DNA of 64,000 bases from Rhipicephalus microplus. Taxonomy: Eukaryota; Arthropoda; Arachnida; Ixodida; Ixodidae. The position numbers and the translations under genes were made by a program. The stretch is taken from NCBI RefSeq assembly GCF_043290135.1, contig NW_027464588.1, positions 1,189,501-1,253,500 of the forward strand. Direction: 5' to 3'. The notes beneath the pieces were generated by a model. It was not told the DNA's origin. It worked only from the letters and a program-made list of their open reading frames with translations, and did not search any database. Below, piece after piece: positions 34,313-44,412 of this stretch (positions are counted from its first letter, which is position 1; each line of letters starts with the position of its first letter).

Positions 34313-34545
34313 CCGAGCAGCCGAGACGAGAAATCAGGAGGAGACGGAAGTGAGCGCCAGAGTGCGTAGAGAGTCCGCCGTGTAGTCGGCGAAGTTTTTG
34401 GTCCGTAGGGACGGCTCGAGCTACAGGCAAGAGCGTGTGTTTACCGCTATCGAGCGAAGACGCGGGCAACAGCTGCGTGTGTGAAGCCGACGGTTTTCCG
34501 GCGAAGAAGTTGAAGTTTGAAGAGTGGCCAATTGAAGACGGGAGT

Positions 34546-34590
34546 TTTCCTGGAAGAGAAACTCCGGCGAGGTTTCCTGGAAGAGAAACT
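34546..34590 (+). repeat. Internal 27-bp duplication in the LTR
   Basis: TTTCCTGGAAGAGAAACT occurs at 34,546-34,563 and 34,573-34,590, a spacing of 27 bp, and is shared by all three LTRs. It lies between the TATA-like box and the AATAAA, so it is likely part of the transcribed leader. Confidence 0.85.
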
Positions 34591-35087
34591 TCGAGGGCTG
34601 CGGAACGACAACAGCCCTGGACTTTGAGTGAGTGATTCTCGGAAGAGTATCATCTCGACTTTGGTTCCAAGAACTTTGGACTGGATAGGTTTTCTATCTC
34701 TTTAGTCTTTAAGGTCTTGGTTGTTCAATGCATGCGACTGCATTGTAGTGCGTATTGTTGTCCGTGTCCGTTGTTTCAAGTGTGGCTGATTGTATTGTGT
34801 AGTACGTTGATTGATTGGTTTGATTGGTGACATATTGTATGTAACTAGTGTGGAGTGTGCATTTTTGTGTATTATTTTCGATCTGCCATTATTGAGAATA
34901 TAATTTGTTTGTTTATCAACTCTCGGCTCTGTCTTGTTCTTTGGGCCACAGCCGGCGTCCGCTGGCGCACCAATAAGGACCACTTCTAAATTGTCCGCGC
35001 TTTCGTGGTGCGGTTCGGGGGGCCGACACTTCGGCTCTTGGAATTAGCCCGGCGATCGCCTCCCTAATAAACGGGACATGTGTGACA

Positions 35088-35291
35088 ATTAATCTGGCGT
35101 CCGCGATACAGGACCTTTTGGTGCACAGTGTGTCCAAAGTAGTGAGAAAGAACCTCGAGTTGTTGATAGTGCTATCGGAACGATTTTGTGTGTTGTTCAG
35201 TGTTCTCGTTAACGAGTGCAGGGGAGTGTTCCGATGGACCGATTTAGGCAGATATTTTTTGCACACGGCAAGGTTTTATTTGCGAGACACA
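35088..35291 (+). promoter_or_regulatory. 5' leader of internal region 1 with primer-binding-like site
   Basis: Seven bases after LTR1, TGGCGTCCGCGATAC (35,095-35,109) starts with the TGG expected to pair with a tRNA 3' CCA end. I cannot assign the tRNA. The leader runs to the gag start ATG at 35,292. The frame is open upstream of that ATG back to about 35,082, but without another well-placed start. The same leader is at 38,994-39,197. Confidence 0.5.
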
Positions 35292-37478
35292 ATGGATCTC
35301 GAAAAGTTAGTTGCTCTTGGTGAAAAGATGGGTCTTTCTGGCGCCGAACTACGGAAGTGGGTCACCCAGAAGGAAAAAGGAGAAAAAGAGAGAGCCAAAG
35401 AAGAAAAAGCAGCCGAGCTGGAAAAAGAGAGGTTGGCGGTCGAAAGAGCCAAAGCGGAAAAAGAAGCTGAGGTGGAGAGAGAGAGGTTGGCGGCAGAGAG
35501 GGCCAAGGAAGAAAAGGCAGCTGAGTTGGAGAGAGAAAGGCTGGCCGCTGAAAGGGCGAGAGAAGAAAGAGAAGCAAAGGAGCGACAGCTGAAAGAAGAA
35601 AGAGAGGCAAAAGAGCGACAGCTGAAGGAAGAAAGAGAGCAGCAATTGAAGTTGGAGCTGGAGAGAGAGTAGTTGGCAGCCGAAAGGGCGAGAGAAGAAA
35701 GAGAAGCGAGGGAGCGACAGCTGAAAGAAGAAAGAGAGGAAAGGGAACGGCAGCGACAGCACGAGATAGAACTCGAGCGGCTCCGTTTGCAACAGCGAAG
35801 TGAAACTCCGGTCCAAGCTAGAGTTGAAAGCAGCGAACGAGAGGATCACGGCTTCCGCTTGAACCCAAGCAAGCTGCTCGTAGCGTTTGATGAAAGGAAG
35901 GACGACCTAGACGCGTACCTCCACCGATTTGAGACGATTGCGAAGAGCCAGAATTGGCCGGAACATCAATGGGCAACTGCTTTGAGTACTTGCTTGAGTG
36001 GTGAAGCGCTCAGTGTGTACGGTAGGCTGACGCCGACCGATGCAGCCAACTATGCAAAGGTGAAAGCTGCTTTGTTGAAGCGATTTAGATTCACTGTGGA
36101 AGGATTCCGGGACAGATTTCGGACAGGAAAGCCAGCTGATGGTGAGACGGCTACGCAGTATGCCGCCCGACTTTGCCATTATTTCGACAGATGGATTGAA
36201 CTTTCAGGGACAGCGCAGGAGTACGATGAGCTTAGAGAGCTCCTAATTAGAGAACAATTTCTTACTAGTTGCCACCCAAGCCTGTCGCTGTACTTGAAAG
36301 AGAGGAAGGCTGACTCACTTGAGGACATGCTTGAATTAGCTGATCAATTCTTGGAAGCGCAAGGTGGAACTAATTTGGCCAAGGTCAAGAATTATTGTCC
36401 CGATGATTCGAAGAAATTGGCTCCCGAAGAAAAGAAGCGTGCACCAGAGAGTATTCCGCGATGTTTTCTGTGCAACCGAGTGGGTCATCGCGCGAAAAAC
36501 TGTCGAACGATCTTTACGAGCCCTACGGCAGTAAAATGTTTTAAGTGTGGTCAGACTGGGCACAAAGCAGATGCATGTCGGAACGGAGTGAGTCAAACTC
36601 ACCAGGTATCCTGTGTGCAAGCAGCACCGAAATCTGATAATAATGCCGTCACTGATGGATTCGTAGAGTTGAAGAATGGGGAGAAAATTCCTATTGTGGG
36701 GGCTGTAATGTCAAAACAGCCAACCGGTGTTACGAAGGGAATGCCAATGCTTCCTGGAAAGATTGCAGGCAAGAAGATCACGGTTCTAAGAGACACCCGT
36801 AGCTCCATGGTTATCGTGAGGAGAAATTTGGTACGGGAAAGAGAGTTGACAGGCAGAACGAAACCGGTTTGCCTAATTGACCGTACGGTCCGGATGCTTC
36901 CCGAAGCAGAAATTGAGGTTGAAACCCCGTACTTCAGCGGGAAGGTTACTGCGTTATGCATGACGACCCCCCTGTATGACCTTGTCATCGGAAACATCGA
37001 CGGGGCGCGAGGGCCAAGTGATCCAGAATGTTTGGGAGAAGACCCGAAGTTAGAGCCCTCGCCAACACAGCGGCCGCGAGATACAGTGGAGGAGTATCCC
37101 GTGACGGATATCACTAGAGCCCAAGGTGAAGCTGCGGCACAAGAGACAGCGAAGGAGAAGACGATCGTGTCGAATAAGTTCACAGGCCGAGCAACTGGAC
37201 GTACGTCGGCACGACCTCAACCGACTGACAGTGTAAAGGAGACGGAGTTGGCCAGCCGGGCAAAAAGTAGAGGCATGATCAAGCGGGTAAATAAACAGAC
37301 AGAACCCGTCGAATGTAATGACGCGTTAACGGTGTCGGAAGAGACAACGATGGCTGAGACGACGCCTCAGATATCGTCGTGGGAAAGGGCTCGCCGAAAA
37401 GGAACGTGGAAACACAAGAATAGATCGAGCGAGCACCGCAAGAAGGGACGCAAGCGCAGCTCGAAACACACGGGATAG
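35292..37478 (+). pseudogene. gag-protease gene, copy 1, interrupted by TAG
   Basis: Start ATG 35,292 is in a good context (ACACAATGG). The first 126 residues begin Met-Asp-Leu-Glu-Lys-Leu and become a highly charged coiled coil of Glu-Arg-Leu-Ala-Ala-Glu-Arg units. A TAG at 35,670-35,672 interrupts the coil. The same frame stays open for 601 more codons to 37,478. After the stop come the rest of the coil, a capsid-like helical region (roughly residues 60-230 of the second part), two zinc knuckles of the form CX2CX4HX4C (about 264-277 and 289-302) and a protease-like segment with Leu-Arg-Asp-Thr-Arg-Ser at 372-377, where retropepsins have Asp-Thr-Gly. The Lys/Arg-rich C-terminus ends without pol domains. 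Full-length Gag would package element RNA. The stop makes it doubtful that any is made. Confidence 0.88.
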
Positions 37479-37873
37479 GTGCTGAGGTGGAATCAGAATG
37501 TGTTTGGCAGGGCTGAGTGACATATGTTGTGTTAATGTTCTTGTTATCCTGTGTCTCAAGTGTATGTCGAGTGAGTCAGTGTTCTGTGCGATGGTGTGAG
37601 GTATAGTGTTGTATAATTGTTGGATAGACAGAACCTTGTACGTTTGTATTGTTTAGAATGTGTGATGAAGTGTTGTAGGCATGTACCTGTGGCTATATTT
37701 CATGTGTTGTGGAATTGAAGTACAATGTACGATTGTATTGAGTGATATATTGTGAATGTGAAGTGTCATGAGCGACGGATTGTGTTACAGTCTGTGAGAG
37801 GGTGTGGTGACTGTTCGCGCTCGTCTGTGGGGTTTTGAATATTATGAGATAATATTCTTGAAGTGGGGGGCAG
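37479..37873 (+). other. 3' non-coding end and polypurine tract, internal region 1
   Basis: About 395 bp of T/G-rich sequence without a frame end in TTGAAGTGGGGGGCAG (37,858-37,873) just before LTR2, the position of the plus-strand primer. The identical segment precedes LTR3 (41,385-41,779). Confidence 0.7.
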
Positions 37874-38993
37874 TGTCACAGAACGAGCGCTAAAAAAGAG
37901 CGCGCCGCCAAATCCTTGCGACAACGGGCGGCAGAAACGCCGCGAGGTAAAAAGAAAAAAAAAGAAAGCAAACATCCAGGGCTCCCGGGCGCGCGCTCTC
38001 CCCGCAGAAGCACGGCTTCGCAGACGATCCTCCTCACCCCACATCGGCGGCCCAGCAAGACCGCGATTTTTCTAGAACGAAGGAGGCGGGGTCAGACCGA
38101 GTGAATCATCCTCGGGAGAGGGCAGTCGAACCGTCTCGTGCCTCTCCCCAGCCTTCGCTGCGTATCGCGCCGACGAAATGACGAGAAACATCTGGAAAGT
38201 CGCGCGCAAGGTATTTAACCGAGCAGCCGAGACGAGAAATCAGGAGGAGACGGAAGTGAGCGCCAGAGTGCGTAGAGAGTCCGCCGTGTAGTCGGCGAAG
38301 TTTTTGGTCCGTAGGGACGGCTCGAGCTACAGGCAAGAGCGTGTGTTTACCGCTATCGAGCGAAGACGCGGGCAACAGCTGCGTGTGTGAAGCCGACGGT
38401 TTTCCGGCGAAGAAGTTGAAGTTTGAAGAGTGGCCAATTGAAGACGGGAGTTTTCCTGGAAGAGAAACTCCGGCGAGGTTTCCTGGAAGAGAAACTTCGA
38501 GGGCTGCGGAACGACAACAGCCCTGGACTTTGAGTGAGTGATTCTCGGAAGAGTATCATCTCGACTTTGGTTCCAAGAACTTTGGACTGGATAGGTTTTC
38601 TATCTCTTTAGTCTTTAAGGTCTTGGTTGTTCAATGCATGCGACTGCATTGTAGTGCGTATTGTTGTCCGTGTCCGTTGTTTCAAGTGTGGCTGATTGTA
38701 TTGTGTAGTACGTTGATTGATTGGTTTGATTGGTGACATATTGTATGTAACTAGTGTGGAGTGTGCATTTTTGTGTATTATTTTCGATCTGCCATTATTG
38801 AGAATATAATTTGTTTGTTTATCAACTCTCGGCTCTGTCTTGTTCTTTGGGCCACAGCCGGCGTCCGCTGGCGCACCAATAAGGACCACTTCTAAATTGT
38901 CCGCGCTTTCGTGGTGCGGTTCGGGGGGCCGACACTTCGGCTCTTGGAATTAGCCCGGCGATCGCCTCCCTAATAAACGGGACATGTGTGACA
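37874..38993 (+). repeat. LTR2 (central, 1,120 bp, uninterrupted)
   Basis: TGTCACAGAACG to TGTGACA with TATTTAA at 38,212-38,218 and AATAAA at 38,972-38,977. It carries LTR1-type bases at all four positions where LTR3 differs, and no GCTAG flanks it. It served as 3' LTR of copy 1 and 5' LTR of copy 2. Confidence 0.95.
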
Positions 38994-39197
38994 ATTAATC
39001 TGGCGTCCGCGATACAGGACCTTTTGGTGCACAGTGTGTCCAAAGTAGTGAGAAAGAACCTCGAGTTGTTGATAGTGCTATCGGAACGATTTTGTGTGTT
39101 GTTCAGTGTTCTCGTTAACGAGTGCAGGGGAGTGTTCCGATGGACCGATTTAGGCAGATATTTTTTGCACACGGCAAGGTTTTATTTGCGAGACACA

Positions 39198-41384
39198 ATG
39201 GATCTCGAAAAGTTAGTTGCTCTTGGTGAAAAGATGGGTCTTTCTGGCGCCGAACTACGGAAGTGGGTCACCCAGAAGGAAAAAGGAGAAAAAGAGAGAG
39301 CCAAAGAAGAAAAAGCAGCCGAGCTGGAAAAAGAGAGGTTGGCGGTCGAAAGAGCCAAAGCGGAAAAAGAAGCTGAGGTGGAGAGAGAGAGGTTGGCGGC
39401 AGAGAGGGCCAAGGAAGAAAAGGCAGCTGAGTTGGAGAGAGAAAGGCTGGCCGCTGAAAGGGCGAGAGAAGAAAGAGAAGCAAAGGAGCGACAGCTGAAA
39501 GAAGAAAGAGAGGCAAAAGAGCGACAGCTGAAGGAAGAAAGAGAGCAGCAATTGAAGTTGGAGCTGGAGAGAGAGTAGTTGGCAGCCGAAAGGGCGAGAG
39601 AAGAAAGAGAAGCGAGGGAGCGACAGCTGAAAGAAGAAAGAGAGGAAAGGGAACGGCAGCGACAGCACGAGATAGAACTCGAGCGGCTCCGTTTGCAACA
39701 GCGAAGTGAAACTCCGGTCCAAGCTAGAGTTGAAAGCAGCGAACGAGAGGATCACGGCTTCCGCTTGAACCCAAGCAAGCTGCTCGTAGCGTTTGATGAA
39801 AGGAAGGACGACCTAGACGCGTACCTCCACCGATTTGAGACGATTGCGAAGAGCCAGAATTGGCCGGAACATCAATGGGCAACTGCTTTGAGTACTTGCT
39901 TGAGTGGTGAAGCGCTCAGTGTGTACGGTAGGCTGACGCCGACCGATGCAGCCAACTATGCAAAGGTGAAAGCTGCTTTGTTGAAGCGATTTAGATTCAC
40001 TGTGGAAGGATTCCGGGACAGATTTCGGACAGGAAAGCCAGCTGATGGTGAGACGGCTACGCAGTATGCCGCCCGACTTTGCCATTATTTCGACAGATGG
40101 ATTGAACTTTCAGGGACAGCGCAGGAGTACGATGAGCTTAGAGAGCTCCTAATTAGAGAACAATTTCTTACTAGTTGCCACCCAAGCCTGTCGCTGTACT
40201 TGAAAGAGAGGAAGGCTGACTCACTTGAGGACATGCTTGAATTAGCTGATCAATTCTTGGAAGCGCAAGGTGGAACTAATTTGGCCAAGGTCAAGAATTA
40301 TTGTCCCGATGATTCGAAGAAATTGGCTCCCGAAGAAAAGAAGCGTGCACCAGAGAGTATTCCGCGATGTTTTCTGTGCAACCGAGTGGGTCATCGCGCG
40401 AAAAACTGTCGAACGATCTTTACGAGCCCTACGGCAGTAAAATGTTTTAAGTGTGGTCAGACTGGGCACAAAGCAGATGCATGTCGGAACGGAGTGAGTC
40501 AAACTCACCAGGTATCCTGTGTGCAAGCAGCACCGAAATCTGATAATAATGCCGTCACTGATGGATTCGTAGAGTTGAAGAATGGGGAGAAAATTCCTAT
40601 TGTGGGGGCTGTAATGTCAAAACAGCCAACCGGTGTTACGAAGGGAATGCCAATGCTTCCTGGAAAGATTGCAGGCAAGAAGATCACGGTTCTAAGAGAC
40701 ACCCGTAGCTCCATGGTTATCGTGAGGAGAAATTTGGTACGGGAAAGAGAGTTGACAGGCAGAACGAAACCGGTTTGCCTAATTGACCGTACGGTCCGGA
40801 TGCTTCCCGAAGCAGAAATTGAGGTTGAAACCCCGTACTTCAGCGGGAAGGTTACTGCGTTATGCATGACGACCCCCCTGTATGACCTTGTCATCGGAAA
40901 CATCGACGGGGCGCGAGGGCCAAGTGATCCAGAATGTTTGGGAGAAGACCCGAAGTTAGAGCCCTCGCCAACACAGCGGCCGCGAGATACAGTGGAGGAG
41001 TATCCCGTGACGGATATCACTAGAGCCCAAGGTGAAGCTGCGGCACAAGAGACAGCGAAGGAGAAGACGATCGTGTCGAATAAGTTCACAGGCCGAGCAA
41101 CTGGACGTACGTCGGCACGACCTCAACCGACTGACAGTGTAAAGGAGACGGAGTTGGCCAGCCGGGCAAAAAGTAGAGGCATGATCAAGCGGGTAAATAA
41201 ACAGACAGAACCCGTCGAATGTAATGACGCGTTAACGGTGTCGGAAGAGACAACGATGGCTGAGACGACGCCTCAGATATCGTCGTGGGAAAGGGCTCGC
41301 CGAAAAGGAACGTGGAAACACAAGAATAGATCGAGCGAGCACCGCAAGAAGGGACGCAAGCGCAGCTCGAAACACACGGGATAG
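39198..41384 (+). pseudogene. gag-protease gene, copy 2, identical to copy 1
   Basis: Same start context (ATG 39,198), same TAG (39,576-39,578) and same 601-codon continuation to 41,384. I found no difference from copy 1, including the altered protease motif. Because the two copies arose by tandem duplication, the shared stop is one event and does not show selection for readthrough. Pol is absent here too. Confidence 0.88.
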
Positions 41385-41779
41385 GTGCTGAGGTGGAATC
41401 AGAATGTGTTTGGCAGGGCTGAGTGACATATGTTGTGTTAATGTTCTTGTTATCCTGTGTCTCAAGTGTATGTCGAGTGAGTCAGTGTTCTGTGCGATGG
41501 TGTGAGGTATAGTGTTGTATAATTGTTGGATAGACAGAACCTTGTACGTTTGTATTGTTTAGAATGTGTGATGAAGTGTTGTAGGCATGTACCTGTGGCT
41601 ATATTTCATGTGTTGTGGAATTGAAGTACAATGTACGATTGTATTGAGTGATATATTGTGAATGTGAAGTGTCATGAGCGACGGATTGTGTTACAGTCTG
41701 TGAGAGGGTGTGGTGACTGTTCGCGCTCGTCTGTGGGGTTTTGAATATTATGAGATAATATTCTTGAAGTGGGGGGCAG

Positions 41780-42899
41780 TGTCACAGAACGAGCGCTAAA
41801 AAAGAGCGCGCCGCCAAATCCTTGCGACAACGGGCGGCAGAAACGCCGCGAGGTAAAAAGAAAAAAAAAGAAAGCAAACATCCAGGGCTCCCGGGCGCGC
41901 GCTCTCCCCGCAGAAGCACGGCTTCGCAGACGATCCTCCTCACCCCACATCGGCGGCCCAGCAAGACCGCGATTTTTCTAGAACGAAGGAGGCGGGGTCA
42001 GACCGAGTGAATCATCCTCGGGAGAGGGCAGTCGAACCGTCTCGTGCCTCTCCCCAGCCTTCGCTGCGTATCGCGCCGACGAAATGACGAGAAACATCTG
42101 GAAAGTCGCGCGCAAGGTATTTAACCGAGCAGCCGAGACGAGAAATCAGGAGGAGACGGAAGTGAGCGCCAGAGTGCGTAGAGAGTCCGCCGTGTAGTCG
42201 GCGAAGTTTTTGGTCCGTAGGGACGGCTCGAGCTACAGGCAAGAGCGTGTGTTTACCGCTATCGAGCGAAGACGCGGGCAACAGCTGCGTGTGTGAAGCC
42301 GACGGTTTTCCGGCGAAGAAGTTGAAGTTTGAAGAGTGGCCAATTGAAGACGGGAGTTTTCCTGGAAGAGAAACTCCGGCGAGGTTTCCTGGAAGAGAAA
42401 CTTCGAGGGCTGCGGAACGACAACAGCCCTGGACTTTAAGTGAGTGATTCTCGGAAGAGTATCATCTCGACTTTGGTTCCAAGAACTTTGGACTGGATAG
42501 GTTTTCTATCTCTTTAGTCTTTAAGGTCTTGGTTGTTCAATGCATGCGACTGCATTGTAGTGCGTATTGTTGTCCGTGTCCGTTGTTTCAAGTGTGGCTG
42601 ATTGTATTGTGTAGTACGTTGATTGATTGGTTTGATTGGTGACATATTGTATGTAACTAGTGTGGAGTGTGCATTTTTGTGTATTATTTTCGATCTGCCA
42701 TTATTGAGAATATAATTTGTTTGTTTATCAACTCTCGGCTCTGTCTTGTTCTTTGGGCCACAGCCGGCGTCCGCTGGCGCACCAATAAGGACCACTTCTA
42801 AATTGTCCACGCTTTCGTGGTGCGGTTCGGGGGGCCGACACTTCGGCCCTTGGAATCAGCCCGGCGATCGCCTCCCTAATAAACGGGACATGTGTGACA
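41780..42899 (+). repeat. LTR3 (right, 1,120 bp)
   Basis: Same length and ends as LTR2, with AATAAA at 42,878-42,883. It differs from LTR1 and LTR2 at four positions I could find: A for G near 42,438, A for G near 42,809, C for T near 42,848 and C for T near 42,857. It is followed directly by GCTAG (42,900-42,904). Confidence 0.95.
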
Positions 42900-42951
42900 G
42901 CTAGTGAAACCGCTTTGCAACTGCGTGTGCTGTTGAAATCCACCATTGTGC

Positions 42952-42981
42952 GTGCGTGTGTGTGTGTGTGTGTGTGTGTGT
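42952..42981. repeat. (GT)n microsatellite
   Basis: A short GT run just right of the LTR element, in host flanking DNA. Confidence 0.9.
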
Positions 42982-43160
42982 ACGTGCATGTGTGTTGTGC
43001 TCCGTAAACCACGTTGCATCGACGTGTCCAGTTGCATGACCACTTGGGTTTGATTCCAGCTGGGACTCGTCGGGTCCACACTACCGACGTCGGGTATTCC
43101 TTAACCCTCGCTCGTTAAAATTGCCCATTTGTGTTTTCGTCATTCCTGGGTAGATACTAA

Positions 43161-43381
43161 CCCCCGTATTCAGAAATGCTCTTAGACTTGAATTCCATCC
43201 TTCACTTGACTTAGTTGAGCACTGCGCCGCTGCTTGACTGAAATTGACGCTGCGATTCTCGAGAATTGCTGCAGAATATTGCCGATATGCAGTGACTTGG
43301 TTCGCCAAGAGACGGCGCTTCCGTCGCCTTTTTCGAGTCGAGGAGAGCCCTTGAGTGAAGGAGCCTTTGTGAATACGGGGG
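43161..43381. mobile_element. Harbinger-like MITE, 221 bp, TAA target duplication
   Basis: Ends read CCCCCGTATTCAGAAATGCT (left) and, in reverse complement, CCCCCGTATTCACAAAGGCT (right), a terminal inverted repeat with two mismatches in 20. TAA lies immediately outside both ends (43,158-43,160 and 43,382-43,384), the TWA duplication typical of PIF/Harbinger transposons. It has no transposase, so it is non-autonomous. A 61-residue frame inside it is not a gene. Confidence 0.82.
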
Positions 43382-43609
43382 TAAGTGTCAATCACTTGTG
43401 GCACATACCCGCATACTAGCGGCGCATACCCTTCTGTTGGTATGTGCCAATGTCTGGTGGAAAGTGTTTGACGACGCACGCGACGGGATTGTGGCATTAT
43501 TCATGTCTTGACCAGTGCGTCATATTCTTCAAACTACCTTACCCTCCCATGCTAATTTTCGTTCGCGCCAAGTTAAGGGGGTGACCACGAGAGCACCCAA
43601 ACGAAAACG

Positions 43610-43689
<80 letters not shown>
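43610..43689. repeat. (GATA)n microsatellite
   Basis: About 20 perfect GATA units, the complementary unit type to the ATCT tract at the left end of the window. Confidence 0.97.
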
Positions 43690-43963
43690 TGCTCAAAGTC
43701 GCCGAAGTTCACTAATTTTAAAAGGCCCTCAAGCTCATAATTTCCTTCAGGTTTCGCATCAGTCATGAGAAGCTGCGTGAATTTTTACAGTGCGTGCCTG
43801 CACGTGTACACAGACACTGGCTACGTGAGCGACCACAGCTTTAGTGCCTCAGCTTGTTTGTCAACGGCAAATGACGAGGGCATGCCGTCATCATCAATAA
43901 GCGATAACTTGGTGGTACATGTGGTTATTCTTCTCAAATATCCGTTGAGAGCACTGCAATATG

Positions 43964-44200
43964 CCCCGCCACGGTGGTCTAGTGGCTAAGGTACTCGGCT
44001 GTTTGCCCGCAGGCTGCGGGTTCAAATCCCGGCTGCGGCGGCTGCATTTCCGATGGAGGCGGAAATGTCGTAGGCCCGTGTGCTCAGATTCGGGTGCACG
44101 TTAAAGAACCCCAGGTGGTCAAAATTTCCGGAGTCCTCCACTACGGCGTCTTTCATAATCATATGGTGGTTTTGGGACGTTAAACCCCACAAATCAATCG
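43964..44200 (+). mobile_element. Young Ruka-type SINE with 14-bp target duplication
   Basis: Full-length copy. The tRNA-like head has an A-box region GTGGTCTAGTGGCTAAGGTA and B box GGTTCAAATCC. The body has GCATTTCCGATGGAGGCGG, CACGTTAAAGAACCCCAGG and GGTGGTTTTGGGACGTTAAA, and the tail is ATCAATC. AGCACTGCAATATG brackets it perfectly at 43,950-43,963 and 44,201-44,214. RNA polymerase III would transcribe it from the internal boxes, and LINE enzymes would mobilise it. Confidence 0.96.
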
Positions 44201-44310
44201 AGCACTGCAATATGGTAGCATATAAGCACAGTCCTGTGGTTCTGCTTTATAATTCATGCGCTTTCTTGGAACGCCGGAGAAATCCTGCACGCAGCATGTA
44301 GTACATTTCC

Positions 44311-44317
44311 GCGCGCG

Positions 44318-44411
<94 letters not shown>
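44311..44411. repeat. (CG)n-(CA)n microsatellite
   Basis: A GC dinucleotide block (44,311-44,326) passes into about 42 CA units. Frames of alternating Thr-His or Cys-Val across it are artefacts. Confidence 0.97.

Positions 44412-44412
<1 letters not shown>

Larger units (their letters stand above)
30511..35087 (+). repeat. LTR1 (1,120 bp, split by a nested LINE)
   Basis: Left part 30,511-30,718 and right part 34,176-35,087 sum to 1,120 bp, the length of LTR2 and LTR3. It begins TGTCACAGAACG and ends GGGACATGTGTGACA. It contains a TATA-like TATTTAA (34,306-34,312) and AATAAA (35,066-35,071). Excluding the insert, I see no difference from LTR2. Confidence 0.95.
30511..42899 (+). mobile_element. 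Gypsy-like LTR retrotransposon, tandem LTR-int-LTR-int-LTR, with nested LINE
   Basis: Three 1,120-bp LTRs (TGTCACAG to TGTGACA) enclose two 2,786-bp internal regions, giving a strict 3,906-bp period. GCTAG flanks the whole assembly once on each side (30,506-30,510 and 42,900-42,904), as expected for a single integration with a 5-bp target duplication. Each internal region starts with a primer-binding-like TGGCGTCCGCGATAC seven bases after the LTR and ends with a purine-rich GAAGTGGGGGGCAG before the next LTR. It encodes Gag and a protease-like segment only. There is no reverse transcriptase, RNase H or integrase, so it is non-autonomous. The layout fits unequal crossover between LTRs. An assembly error is the main alternative. 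Confidence 0.93.

Noticed and set aside
35670..35672. Programmed stop-codon readthrough like that at some gag-pol borders
   Set aside because: The stop is within the N-terminal coil, far from any pol. No known readthrough signal follows.
35349..41089. Minus-strand frames of 166 and 194 codons in both LTR-element copies
   Set aside because: Shadows of gag. The Phe/Leu/Ser-rich pattern is the complement of the Glu/Arg/Lys coil.
30511..42899. Endogenous retrovirus
   Set aside because: No envelope frame or pol is present. The structure fits a Gypsy-like retrotransposon derivative.
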